Source: Chloroflexi bacterium UBA6077 (lineage in GTDB: Bacteria > Chloroflexota > UBA6077). From it: a stretch of 64,000 nucleotides of DNA. Positions 42,640 to 50,016 of the stretch are shown here, one piece after another. The notes under the pieces were generated by a model. The model was not told the DNA's origin. It was given only the letters and a program-made list of their open reading frames with translations, and did not search any database. The stretch is taken from the NCBI GenBank assembly GCA_002436065.1, contig DIXP01000059.1:1-64000 (forward strand), read 5' to 3'. A program made the position numbers and the translations under genes. Within the stretch, counting starts at the first letter, position 1. Each line of letters begins with the position of its first letter.

Positions 42640-42775
42640 CGCCCGACACTGAAGTGATCGGGCTAAGAAAACAAAGCCCCTTCGGGGGCTGGGCCCTCAG
42701 CCCGCAGGGCTTCGTCTTCTTAGCCCGATGGTTTCAACCTCGGGCTCTAGTCCACGGAATGCGATGTGGACTTGC
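42640..42775. repeat. 136-bp dispersed repeat, copy 2
   Basis: This is nearly identical to 4333-4468. Here TCGGGCTAAGAA and TTCTTAGCCCGA are perfectly complementary, so this copy preserves the hairpin better. It lies between the phosphatase and MgtE-like genes, next to another palindrome at 42810. Confidence 0.9.
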
Positions 42776-42809
42776 TGGATGCACCAGCTACTGCGTTGTA
42801 CCGCAATTC

Positions 42810-42896
42810 CCTGAAGTAGGGCTGGGGCTTGTCCCCAGCCGCCTCGCAGCCGACATGAACCGGGCGGAAGGGGACAAGCCCCTTCCCTACTTCAGG
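42810..42896. repeat. GTAGGG/GGGGCTTGTCCCC palindrome, 87 bp
   Basis: CCTGAAGTAGGG (42810-42821) pairs perfectly with CCCTACTTCAGG (42885-42896), and GGGGCTTGTCCCC inside pairs with GGGGACAAGCCCC. It is the fullest copy of the family also seen at 6717 and 17766. With 42640-42775 it fills most of the gap 42487-42956, where no gene is seen. Confidence 0.85.
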
Positions 42897-42956
42897 AGAG
42901 GCTTCAGGTAGGGCCTGGAGTTTGCTCTGCATTGGTGAGGGTTGGAGGAACCTGGC

Positions 42957-44195
42957 ATGCTTTTTCTTTCGGAGATCCTCGGGCGTCCCGTGCGAGACGC
43001 CGGCGGGGAGACAATTGCCACTCTGGGCGACCTGGTGGGGCGATGGCAGATGGATCATCAATTGGCCGTCGCCGGGTTGGTGGCCCGGGTGGGCCAGCGA
43101 TCCTTCTTTTTACCCTGGCGGCAGGTGGCGGAGTTGGATCGCCAATCGGCAAGGCTCTCCTCCTACCAGGTCAACTTCCAGCATTTCGAGAGGCGCGCAG
43201 GGGAGGTTCTGCTGGCCGGCGACGTGATGGACCATCGCCTGATCGACGTCCGACGCCGCAGGGTGATCCGAGTGAACGATGCAGTCCTTGTGCGATCCGA
43301 TGGTCGGTTGCTGGTGGAGTCGGTAGACGTGGGTCTTGCCGCCCTGCTCCGGAGACTGGCCCCTCGCTGGCTCCAGCGCGCTTTCGGAGACACCGAACTG
43401 GTCGCCTGGAGGGATGTAGAGTGGCTCCCATCCGCGGAGTCGGGCGCAGGCAAGCTTGCATATCCCCTTCTCTCCCGCCTGCACCCGGTTGAGGTAGCCC
43501 ACATCGTGGATGAGCTGCCGGCTCGCCAAGCAGCGGACATAGTGGAGTCGCTGGATGACGAGGACGCGGCGGACGTGCTGAGCGAGATCTCCGAGGAGCA
43601 TCAGGCCGGTGTGCTGCGCAACCTGGACGAGGAGCGAGCGGCCGATATCCTGGAGGAGATGGAACCGGATGATGCCGCCGACCTGCTGGCGAAGCTGGCT
43701 CCTGGGGATGCGGGCGACCTGCTCCACAGGATGGAGGACGAGGATGCCAGGGACGTTCAGGCATTGATGGAGTACAAGGAAGGCACCGCTGGTGCGCTGA
43801 TGACCAACCGGTTCGTGATGGTCCCGCGGGGCTGGAGTGCCTCGGAGTCTCTCGGACTACTTCGCCGGATGGAGGAGCGGCCGGAGACCATAACCCACCT
43901 GCTGGTGGTGGTGGAGGCCGGGAGCCGACGACTGGCGGGAATCGTGTCGCTACTGGATGTGGTGACGGCTTCTCCAGGGGCGGAGCTGGGCAGCTTTATG
44001 ATGGAGGAGGTGCCAAGCGTGGGGCCTGGCGCCACCACTTCAGAGATCGCCAGGAAGATGTCGGAGTATAACTTGGTGTTGATCCCAGTGGTAGACGAGG
44101 ATCAACAGATTCTCGGTGTCGTTGCGGTGGATGACGTTGTGGAAGAGATGCTACCTGAGAGGTGGAGGCGCCGTCTACCCAGGCTGTTTGGCTAG
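42957..44195 (+). CDS. PRC-barrel/MgtE-N/CBS magnesium-sensor-like protein without a channel
   Basis: The 412-residue soluble protein has a PRC-barrel region (MLFLSEILGRPVRDAGGETI), then the MgtE N-terminal superhelix (HPVEVAHIVDELPARQAADI, ESLDDEDAADVLSEISEEHQ, MEPDDAADLLAKLAPGDAGD) and two CBS domains (GALMTNRFVMVPRGWSASES to VAVDDVVEEML). In MgtE these domains bind Mg2+ and gate the pore; the transmembrane part is absent here. An NRAMP-type transporter starts three bases after the stop, so the sensor probably regulates it. The ATG at 42957 follows GGAGGA. Confidence 0.88.
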   Translation: MLFLSEILGRPVRDAGGETIATLGDLVGRWQMDHQLAVAGLVARVGQRSFFLPWRQVAELDRQSARLSSYQVNFQHFERRAGEVLLAGDVMDHRLIDVRRRRVIRVNDAVLVRSDGRLLVESVDVGLAALLRRLAPRWLQRAFGDTELVAWRDVEWLPSAESGAGKLAYPLLSRLHPVEVAHIVDELPARQAADIVESLDDEDAADVLSEISEEHQAGVLRNLDEERAADILEEMEPDDAADLLAKLAPGDAGDLLHRMEDEDARDVQALMEYKEGTAGALMTNRFVMVPRGWSASESLGLLRRMEERPETITHLLVVVEAGSRRLAGIVSLLDVVTASPGAELGSFMMEEVPSVGPGATTSEIARKMSEYNLVLIPVVDEDQQILGVVAVDDVVEEMLPERWRRRLPRLFG

Positions 44196-44198
44196 CTG

Positions 44199-45446
44199 TT
44201 GGGCCGGCTGAGGCGCTGGACATTCTACCTGGGGCTGCTGGGTCCCGGGTTCATCGCGGCCATCGCCGGAAACGACGCGGGCGGCATAGCCACCTACTCC
44301 GTGGTAGGGGCAACCTACGGCTACCGGCTGTTGTGGGCACTCCTCCTGATGACCTTCAGCTTGGCGGTGGTGCAGGAGATGTCCGCCCGGTTGGGGGCGG
44401 TGACGGGGCAGGGGTTAGCTGAGTTGGTGCGCGAGCAGTTTGGCCTTCGCTGGACGGCCTTCTCCGTGCTGGCGCTGCTGGTGGCCAACGGCGCGACCCT
44501 TGTTTCGGAGTTCGCGGGGATCGCTGCCGCCCTGGAGTTGCTGGGCGTGAGCAGATATCTCTCCGTGCCCCTATCGGCGGCTGCCCTCTGGATGCTGGTA
44601 GTGTGGGGCTCCTATCCTCGGGTCGAGCGGGTCTTCCTTGGGATGGGCTTGCTGTTCCTGGCCTACCCCATCACCATGTTTCTGGTCGGTCCCGACTGGG
44701 GAGCGGTTGGGCAGGCGCTGGTATCACCAAGCATCTCCCTGGATCCGGCCTTCCTGGTCCTCCTGGTGGCGATGACCGGCACCACCATCACCCCCTACAT
44801 GCAGATCTATGTCCAGTCGGCCACAGCGGAGAAGGGCGTGGACCCCGAGCACTACGGCTGGGAGCGGGCCGATGCCTATCTCGGGGTGCTCTTCTCCAAC
44901 ACCATCGCCTTCGCCATTATCGTTACGACCGCCGCCACGCTGTTTCCTGCGGGTGTGCGGGTGGAGACGGCAGATGCTGCCGCGGTGGCCCTGGCTCCCC
45001 TGGCGGGGCCCCTGGCCGGACTGGTATTCGCCCTGGGGCTGCTGGGAGCCTCGCTACTGGCTGCCGGAGTGCTGCCCCTGGCCACGTCCTACGCCGTCAG
45101 CGAAGCCCTGGGGTTCGAGAGGGGGGTATCGCGGACCTTCAGGGAGGCGCCGGCCTTCATGGGCATCTTCACCGGCTTGCTCGTCCTTGGAGCCGCCATC
45201 GTCCTGGTTCCTGGCCTGCCTCTGTTCTCTCTGCTGATCGTTGCCCAGATCGTCAACGGGCTGCTGCTGCCGGTGGTGCTGAGCTCTGTTGTCCGCCTCG
45301 CGGGCAGCCGAGAGCTGTTGGGGGAGTACGCCCACGGAAGGCTCTATGGGGCGGTGGGTTGGGCCACCGTGGTGGCCGTCTCCCTTCTCTCCCTGGTCAT
45401 GGTGGGCACTGTTTTGCTGGGGGCGCTGGGCATCGAACTCGGCTAG
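44199..45446 (+). CDS. NRAMP-family metal transporter with altered metal-site motifs
   Basis: The 415-residue protein has about 11 membrane helices. TM1 reads LGPGFIAAIAGNDAGGIATY, where classic Mn/Fe NRAMPs have DPGN; here the aligned residues are NDAGG (25-29). The TM6 motif is GTTITPYMQIYVQS (195-208) where MPH is usual. Both changes remove residues that select transition metals, and similar changes occur in NRAMP-related magnesium transporters. With the MgtE-like sensor immediately upstream, Mg2+ transport is a reasonable inference. TTG start at 44199, only three bases after the previous stop. Confidence 0.85.
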   Translation: MGRLRRWTFYLGLLGPGFIAAIAGNDAGGIATYSVVGATYGYRLLWALLLMTFSLAVVQEMSARLGAVTGQGLAELVREQFGLRWTAFSVLALLVANGATLVSEFAGIAAALELLGVSRYLSVPLSAAALWMLVVWGSYPRVERVFLGMGLLFLAYPITMFLVGPDWGAVGQALVSPSISLDPAFLVLLVAMTGTTITPYMQIYVQSATAEKGVDPEHYGWERADAYLGVLFSNTIAFAIIVTTAATLFPAGVRVETADAAAVALAPLAGPLAGLVFALGLLGASLLAAGVLPLATSYAVSEALGFERGVSRTFREAPAFMGIFTGLLVLGAAIVLVPGLPLFSLLIVAQIVNGLLLPVVLSSVVRLAGSRELLGEYAHGRLYGAVGWATVVAVSLLSLVMVGTVLLGALGIELG

Positions 45447-46099
45447 ACCACCGCGGCGACGACCAGGGAGCGGCCACCGAGGGCGAAGGCGGGAAGGTGC
45501 CGGGCGAAAGGAGCCAGCCTGATGCTGAGGGCGCGACCGACTCGACCGCGGCCCAGGTATGGGAAGAGGGTGGATAGGTGTGCCACCTGGAAGCCCACAG
45601 CCTGGAGGGTGGATACAAGGGTATCCGGAGTCTGGATGCTGACGTGGGTGGGATCGTGGAACAGGGATGGGTCGGGGAAGAGGGCATTGGGGGTCACCAG
45701 GGCAAGTAAGCCCCCCGGACGCAACACCCGGCGCCATTCCCTTATCCCCTCGATGGGGTCCGGCAGATGCTCCAACAGGTGTTGGGCGACCACGGCGTCG
45801 AAGGACGCGGCTTCGAAGGGGAGGGCCGTGGCGCCGGCGCGGATCAGGAGGGTGCAAGAGGCATCCGGGATGCGAACTCGTGCCAGCCGCAACCCTTCCT
45901 CTGACAGGTCCACCCCCACGACCAGCCTGGCCTGGACTGCTAATCGTCTCAGCAGTCCCCCGCTGCCGCAGCCAACCTCCAGCACCCTCGCTTCCGGTCT
46001 GATCTTGGCAAGCCGCACCAATTCCACGGCCTCCATACGAAAGTCCGGCCAAGACTCGCGGCTGCGGTAGTAGGTCTGATCGTAGGTTGGGGATGGCAT
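45443..46099 (-). CDS. Class I SAM-dependent methyltransferase
   Basis: The 218-residue protein has VLEVGCGSGGLLRRLA (motif I), LVVGVDLSEEGLRLAR (acid loop), FDAVVAQHLLEHLPDPIEGI and WRRVLRPGGLLALVTPN. The C-terminal half (DPTHVSIQTPDTLVSTLQAV) resembles methyltransferase type 11/23 enzymes acting on small molecules or lipids. The substrate cannot be told. It ends tail-to-tail with the NRAMP gene, overlapping by four bases. Confidence 0.85.
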   Translation of the reverse strand: MPSPTYDQTYYRSRESWPDFRMEAVELVRLAKIRPEARVLEVGCGSGGLLRRLAVQARLVVGVDLSEEGLRLARVRIPDASCTLLIRAGATALPFEAASFDAVVAQHLLEHLPDPIEGIREWRRVLRPGGLLALVTPNALFPDPSLFHDPTHVSIQTPDTLVSTLQAVGFQVAHLSTLFPYLGRGRVGRALSIRLAPFARHLPAFALGGRSLVVAAVV

Positions 46100-46103
46100 G
46101 AGC

Positions 46104-46170
46104 CCTCACCCCGACCCTCTCCCAGGGGGAGAGGGAGAATGGACAGGTTCCCTCTCAGATGGAGAGGTAA
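46104..46170. repeat. CCCTCTCCC-family palindrome, copy 3
   Basis: CCCTCACCCCGACCCTCTCCC opens this element and shorter GGGAGAGGG and TCCCTCTCAGATGGAGAGG hairpins follow. It lies between the methyltransferase start and the TPR gene promoter. Confidence 0.65.
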
Positions 46171-46234
46171 AACCAGGCGCTATGCTATCATACCCGCCGT
46201 CATCAGGTGGCTCCGGTGCTCCGGTGCTCTGGTG

Positions 46235-46261
46235 TTCGACAGGGCAGAGCCCGGCTATAAT
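46235..46261 (+). promoter_or_regulatory. Promoter of the TPR gene
   Basis: TATAAT (46256-46261) is preceded by TTCGAC (46235-46240), a weak -35 at short 15-base spacing. The TPR gene starts 37 bases downstream. Confidence 0.45.
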
Positions 46262-46297
46262 GGTCCCTGCTCACGATCCTCGCGAGGACGATACCAG

Positions 46298-47506
46298 ATG
46301 CCTACTCTCCACGCTGTTCGCGGTCAGGTCCGGTCTGCAATCGCCGATGGCGACTACGAGCGGGCGCAGACGCTGGCCGAGGGCGTACTCCGCCACTATC
46401 CCGAGGACCATGAAACCGTGGGCCTGCTGGGCCAGCTTCATCTTGAGTGCGGGCGGTGGGGCGAGGCTGAGAGGCTGTTCCGCTTCCTCCTACGGGTAGA
46501 TCCGGAGAACACCCTGGCCCGTTCTGGCCTGGCCCTCATTGCCGAAGGCAGAGGCGATCTATCCGAGGCGCTAGGACACTTTACCCTGGCTTTGGAGATC
46601 CATCCCGGCAACCATCAGTTGGCGGGAGAGGTCCGCAGATTGCAGGCTCAGGCCGAAGGGTCCAGATTGGCCGACCCGCGTCTCTCCAAGCATGCTATTG
46701 CTCGCCGCCTGTTGGGGGATGGAATGGCTGGAGAGGCCGTACCCCTCTTCGAAGTGGCACTGGAGAATGCCCTGGACCCGACGGCAGTGGCGCTGGGGCT
46801 GGCGCAGGCGCTATGGATGGCCGCCAGGAGGAGAGAAGCTGGGGAGGTGGCCGGGGAGATCCTGGCCGCGAATCCCCTTTGCCTCAAGGCGCTGGCGCTG
46901 CGGGCAGGCGCTGCCGCAGCCGAGGGCGAGTCTGCGCTGTCTCCTCTGTTGGAGAAGGCATGGAGGCTTGACCCGGGCAATGGAGTGGCCGGGAGGATCT
47001 TCGAGAGCGCGGGGCTCACCCTTCCCCCTACCGGTTTGTTGGTGGAGGTGCCTGAAGAGGTTGAGTCTCCTCCAGAGGGTGCGGAACCGGAGCCAGACGC
47101 TCGGGCAGAGGATGCGGATGAGGCCAAGACCCTGGAGTTGCCGCATGCTGAGGTGGATGGGGAATGGGTTAGGGACCGCGGGGCTCGGGGTTCCGAGGAG
47201 GCATCCGAGGGGGCGAGTCAGCAACCTGGGGAGGATGCGAGTATGCACCTCGTCTCCGGGCGATCCCGTCTGTCCCAGCACTGTTACGACCTGGCCGCGG
47301 CCGAGTTCCGCAAGGCCCTAAAGGCGGATCCTGGCGTCGCATCGGAGGTTCGGATCGCCGCTCTCGGTATGGCGGAGGAGTCTCCGGGGGATCCGCGGCT
47401 CCGCTGGTTGGCAGGGGACGCCCTTGCCACAGAGGGGAAGCTGCGGTTGGCCATGGAGCAGTATCTGAAGGCGCTGGAGAGCCAGGCCAAGACCACTACG
47501 TCGTAA
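46298..47506 (+). CDS. TPR-repeat protein
   Basis: The 402-residue soluble protein is built from helical repeats. TPR units are visible at residues about 10-110 (ALAEGVLRHYPEDHETVGLL, AERLFRFLLRVDPENTLARS, ALGHFTLALEIHPGNHQLAG) and 140-250, then an acidic low-complexity stretch (about 250-310), and a final TPR pair (DLAAAEFRKALKADP, GKLRLAMEQYLKALES). It probably scaffolds other proteins; no enzyme motif is present. The ATG at 46298 is 37 bases from TATAAT. ndk follows in the same direction. Confidence 0.8.
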   Translation: MPTLHAVRGQVRSAIADGDYERAQTLAEGVLRHYPEDHETVGLLGQLHLECGRWGEAERLFRFLLRVDPENTLARSGLALIAEGRGDLSEALGHFTLALEIHPGNHQLAGEVRRLQAQAEGSRLADPRLSKHAIARRLLGDGMAGEAVPLFEVALENALDPTAVALGLAQALWMAARRREAGEVAGEILAANPLCLKALALRAGAAAAEGESALSPLLEKAWRLDPGNGVAGRIFESAGLTLPPTGLLVEVPEEVESPPEGAEPEPDARAEDADEAKTLELPHAEVDGEWVRDRGARGSEEASEGASQQPGEDASMHLVSGRSRLSQHCYDLAAAEFRKALKADPGVASEVRIAALGMAEESPGDPRLRWLAGDALATEGKLRLAMEQYLKALESQAKTTTS

Positions 47507-47562
47507 GCTGTCGGGCCTTCCCGTGGCTTGCGCGAAATTTGTTGATAGAGACAGGGAGCGAG

Positions 47563-48012
47563 ATGGAGAGAACACTGGTAATCGTGAAGCCTGATGCAGT
47601 GCAACGCAGCCTCATAGGTGAGGTCCTGAAGCGGCTGGAGACCCGCGGCCTCAAGATGGTTGGCCTGAAGATGATGGCCGTGAGCCCGGAGCTGGCGCAG
47701 CGCCATTACGCCGTGCACCAGGGGAAGCCCTTCTTCGAGGGGCTGATCCGCTACATCACCTCGTCCCCGGTGGTGGTGGCCGTCTTCGAGGGCAAGGACG
47801 CTATCGCCGCGGTGCGATCGACGGTGGGGTCCACCAATCCGGTGCAGGCGACGCCCGGCACTATCCGTGGCGATTTCGGGATGGAGATCGGGAGGAACCT
47901 CGTGCACGCCTCCGACGCGCCGGAGACGGCGAAGAACGAGGTGGCTCTATGGTTCAAGGATGAGGAGTTGGTAAGCTGGGGGCGAGACACGGACAGGTGG
48001 ATCTCGGAGTAA
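47563..48012 (+). CDS. ndk: Nucleoside diphosphate kinase
   Basis: The 149-residue enzyme exchanges phosphate among nucleoside di- and triphosphates. Motifs: ERTLVIVKPDAVQRSLIGEV, HYAVHQGKPFFEGLI, GTIRGDFGMEIGRNLVHASD with the phosphorylated His in NLVHASD, and ALWFKDEELVSW. Its length is normal. The ATG at 47563 follows GGGAGCG. The stop TAA overlaps the left arm of the large inverted repeat at 48012-48091. Confidence 0.96.
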   Translation: MERTLVIVKPDAVQRSLIGEVLKRLETRGLKMVGLKMMAVSPELAQRHYAVHQGKPFFEGLIRYITSSPVVVAVFEGKDAIAAVRSTVGSTNPVQATPGTIRGDFGMEIGRNLVHASDAPETAKNEVALWFKDEELVSWGRDTDRWISE

Positions 48013-48091
48013 ATAGCTGTCAGCAGTCAGCAATCAGCCGTCAGCATTCACGGTATAGCTGACGGCTGATTGCTGACTGCTGACAGCTATT
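48012..48091. terminator. Inverted repeat with 34-base perfect arms between convergent ndk and rsfS
   Basis: The arms 48012-48045 and 48058-48091 are perfectly complementary with a 12-base loop. The sequence is made of repeated GTCAGC/AATCAGC units. The left edge contributes to the ndk TAA and the right edge to the rsfS TAA. It should act as a strong bidirectional terminator and may have arisen as a mobile repeat. Confidence 0.8.
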
Positions 48092-48437
48092 AGGCGATGC
48101 GCAGTACAGGGATGGCTTGGGACCAGATCTTCTCCAGGCGATAGTATTCGCGCAGCTCGGGCGAGAAGACGTGGACCACGACGCTACCGTAGTCCAGCAG
48201 GACCCAGCCTGAATCGGGCGTTCCCTCCATCTGGAGCGGCTTCAGCTTCTCTTCCCGATGGAGGGTCTCCCGGATGTCGTCGACGATGGCCTTGATCTGT
48301 CGATCACTCGTGCCATTGCAGATCACAAAGTAGTCCGCAATGAGAGAGACATCGCGGAGATCAAGCAACACGATGTCGACTGCCTGCTTGTCGGAAGCGA
48401 CGTCGACTATCTTTCTGGCGAGGGCTTGAGAATCCAG
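48090..48437 (-). CDS. rsfS: Ribosome silencing factor, probable CTG start
   Basis: RsfS binds ribosomal protein uL14 and blocks subunit joining in starvation. The sequence ALARKIVDVASDKQAVDIVL, LDLRDVSLIADYFVICNGTS, DRQIKAIVDDI and GWVLLDYGSVVVHVFSPELR is diagnostic. The frame has no ATG, GTG or TTG near the conserved start. The only Met (48518) lies upstream of a TATAAT and inside the response-regulator gene. AGGAGG nine bases before CTG 48437 fits that codon as start, giving 115 residues, normal for the family. Confidence 0.88.
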   Translation of the reverse strand: MDSQALARKIVDVASDKQAVDIVLLDLRDVSLIADYFVICNGTSDRQIKAIVDDIRETLHREEKLKPLQMEGTPDSGWVLLDYGSVVVHVFSPELREYYRLEKIWSQAIPVLRIA

Positions 48438-48482
48438 TCCTGTGAACCTCCTCTTCTTAGCTTGACCTCCATCTTCCCGTGG

Positions 48483-48488
48483 ATTATA
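48483..48488 (-). promoter_or_regulatory. Extended -10 promoter for rsfS
   Basis: On the minus strand TGGTATAAT lies about 45 bases upstream of the proposed CTG start of rsfS, overlapping the region just before the response-regulator stop. No strong -35 is seen. Confidence 0.5.
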
Positions 48489-48495
48489 CCATCTA

Positions 48496-48882
48496 CTAGC
48501 CGGTTGACGTGCAGGCACCGACGAGACCCTCGATCTTCTTCACGAGGTCGTCCAGGTCGAAGGGTTTGTCCAAGATGTCGTTGCATCCGGCGGCCTTGGC
48601 TCTCTCCCTGTCCTCTTGTCGAGTTAAGCCGCTCAATGCCAAGATGCGAGTCCCGTCCAACCTTGGCTGTGTGCGCATCCGCTCCGCTACGGTGAAGCCA
48701 TCGATACCAGGCAGCAGCAGGTCGAGCACCACCAGGTCGGGGGTCGCTCCCGAGACCAACTCCAGGGCCTCCTCTCCACTGGAGGCCAGTGTAACCTCGC
48801 ATCCCAAGAGGTCCTCCACGACCACCCTCTCGATCTCCTGGACCTCTGGTTCATCCTCAACTATCAGCACCTTCTTCGCCAA
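48496..48882 (-). CDS. Stand-alone response-regulator receiver protein
   Basis: The 128-residue protein is a single REC domain: KKVLIVEDEPEVQEIER (acidic pocket), TPDLVVLDLLLPGIDGFTVA (phosphoacceptor Asp), ILALSGLTRQED and DILDKPFDLDDLVKKI (Lys). It has no output domain, so it probably acts through a partner, as CheY- or DivK-like proteins do. No kinase is adjacent; the closest is the histidine kinase at 53820. Confidence 0.9.
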   Translation of the reverse strand: MAKKVLIVEDEPEVQEIERVVVEDLLGCEVTLASSGEEALELVSGATPDLVVLDLLLPGIDGFTVAERMRTQPRLDGTRILALSGLTRQEDRERAKAAGCNDILDKPFDLDDLVKKIEGLVGACTSTG

Positions 48883-48954
48883 GGGAACACGCCTCCGCTC
48901 AGGTGACTTCCTGCAGCCGAGGCACGGTCTGCAGGAATCGAACCAGCGAGGAGG

Positions 48955-49575
48955 CTATGCCGCCGGTCTCTTTCTATCCCTATCTATGTCCTCGCGAGGT
49001 TTTGCCTCCTCCACCTCTTGGCGAGTCACTATGTTTGGTCCCCAAGGGGTGCCGAGGCGAGGTAAGAGCCAACGGTCGAGGCCGATGTAGCCTGCCGTCT
49101 TCCAGGCCAATATCAGCAGGATCGACAGGGTGAAGAGGACCGGGTTGATGCTGGCGGTACCTGCCATCAGGAAGTTCCAGTTCATGAAGGCGCCAAAGAA
49201 AGCTGCGATGCCCACGAAGGCACCCAGGATCAAGGCCGTGCCAATCGCGAGCTCTCCGAAGACGATCAACTTGGCGAACCAGACGTAGTGTCCGCCGTTC
49301 AGCAGGAAGGTCAGGAAGTCCCTGTACCAGTCGAAGGTCACCGGTGGTCTCCCTTGGGCAGGAATCTGGACGGCGGTGACCCAGAATCCGCGTAGGGCCT
49401 CCCCTGTCTCCGTCCACGCGGGATTGGTGATCTTGCCCAACCCCGAGGTGAGCCAGGAGTAGCCCACGTAGAGGCGGGCAATGAGCCACAGCCAGGACAG
49501 GCGGGTGTCATTGAATAGGAGTTGAGCTATAGGGGGGTCGGTTATTAGGGTTGTGCGGTTATTGGTGCCGGCCAT
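48955..49575 (-). CDS. DoxX/DoxD-like membrane protein
   Basis: The 206-residue protein has four membrane helices with the family pattern LWLIARLYVGYSWLTSGLGK, a soluble loop, then LIVFGELAIGTALILGAFVG, AAFFGAFMNWNFLMAGTASI and a last helix. DoxD is the small subunit of thiosulfate:quinone oxidoreductase in archaea, but most bacterial relatives are of unknown role. The ATG at 49575 follows AAGGAG. It is a single-gene unit. Confidence 0.8.
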   Translation of the reverse strand: MAGTNNRTTLITDPPIAQLLFNDTRLSWLWLIARLYVGYSWLTSGLGKITNPAWTETGEALRGFWVTAVQIPAQGRPPVTFDWYRDFLTFLLNGGHYVWFAKLIVFGELAIGTALILGAFVGIAAFFGAFMNWNFLMAGTASINPVLFTLSILLILAWKTAGYIGLDRWLLPRLGTPWGPNIVTRQEVEEAKPREDIDRDRKRPAA

Positions 49576-49850
49576 GGGACCAACTCCTTTGTCAAAGTAG
49601 CGCTTAGCGTAGTCTCGGCGGCCAAGACCGTTCCGAGTGACCACAGTATAGTTGCTATGATAGTTACCGTCAATAGCATATATATATAGGCATCAGCCGG
49701 TCCAGCCGAGGTTGGACGTCTGCTAGTCGCATCCCCCGTACCATGGGAGGAGGCCGCCGGCACGGTTCACCGACGTGGGTGAAGAGGGGCACCGGTGAGA
49801 GGGTAGCGTGGGAGGGTGAGGCAGGGGGAGGTGATCGATCCCAATTAGGC
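49576..49850. other. Gap upstream of the DoxX gene, no gene seen
   Basis: This probably includes the DoxX promoter (AT-rich ATATATATA near 49677-49687) and G-rich sequence of unknown role. The repeats at 49851-50016 follow. Confidence 0.4.
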
Positions 49851-49937
49851 GTAGCCGCAGGCTTCAGCCTGCGCGTAACCTGTTGGTGGTGCAGCCTCTA
49901 TCCAACAGGTTACGCGCAACCTAAAGGTTGCGGCTAC
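49851..49937. repeat. Cloverleaf-like palindromic repeat, 87 bp
   Basis: The outer stem GTAGCCGCA/TGCGGCTAC encloses three pairings: GCAGGCTTCAGCCTGC, then GCGCGTAACCTGTTGG with its perfect complement 15 bases on, then GCAACCTAAAGGTTGC. The single strand could fold into a branched structure. It is non-coding. Confidence 0.75.
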
Positions 49938-50016
49938 ATCTGTCTTGCGCTGGGAGCGCGCTCCCAGCATTGGATCGCCTTCAGCGACCCATCAAAACCA
50001 ATTTGGCGGACACTAG
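49938..50016. repeat. CTAG-ended palindrome family, partial copy
   Basis: Read on the minus strand it runs CTAGTGTCCGCCAAATTGG, TTTTGAT and on to CTGGGAGCGCGCTCCCAG, matching the left half of the 12961 element. The CTAG at its edge contains the TAG stop of the DHDPS-family gene. Confidence 0.7.

Noticed and set aside
49851..50016. CRISPR array or tRNA
   Set aside because: The repeats are single palindromes with no regular spacers, and no tRNA anticodon arm or T-loop consensus was found anywhere in the window.
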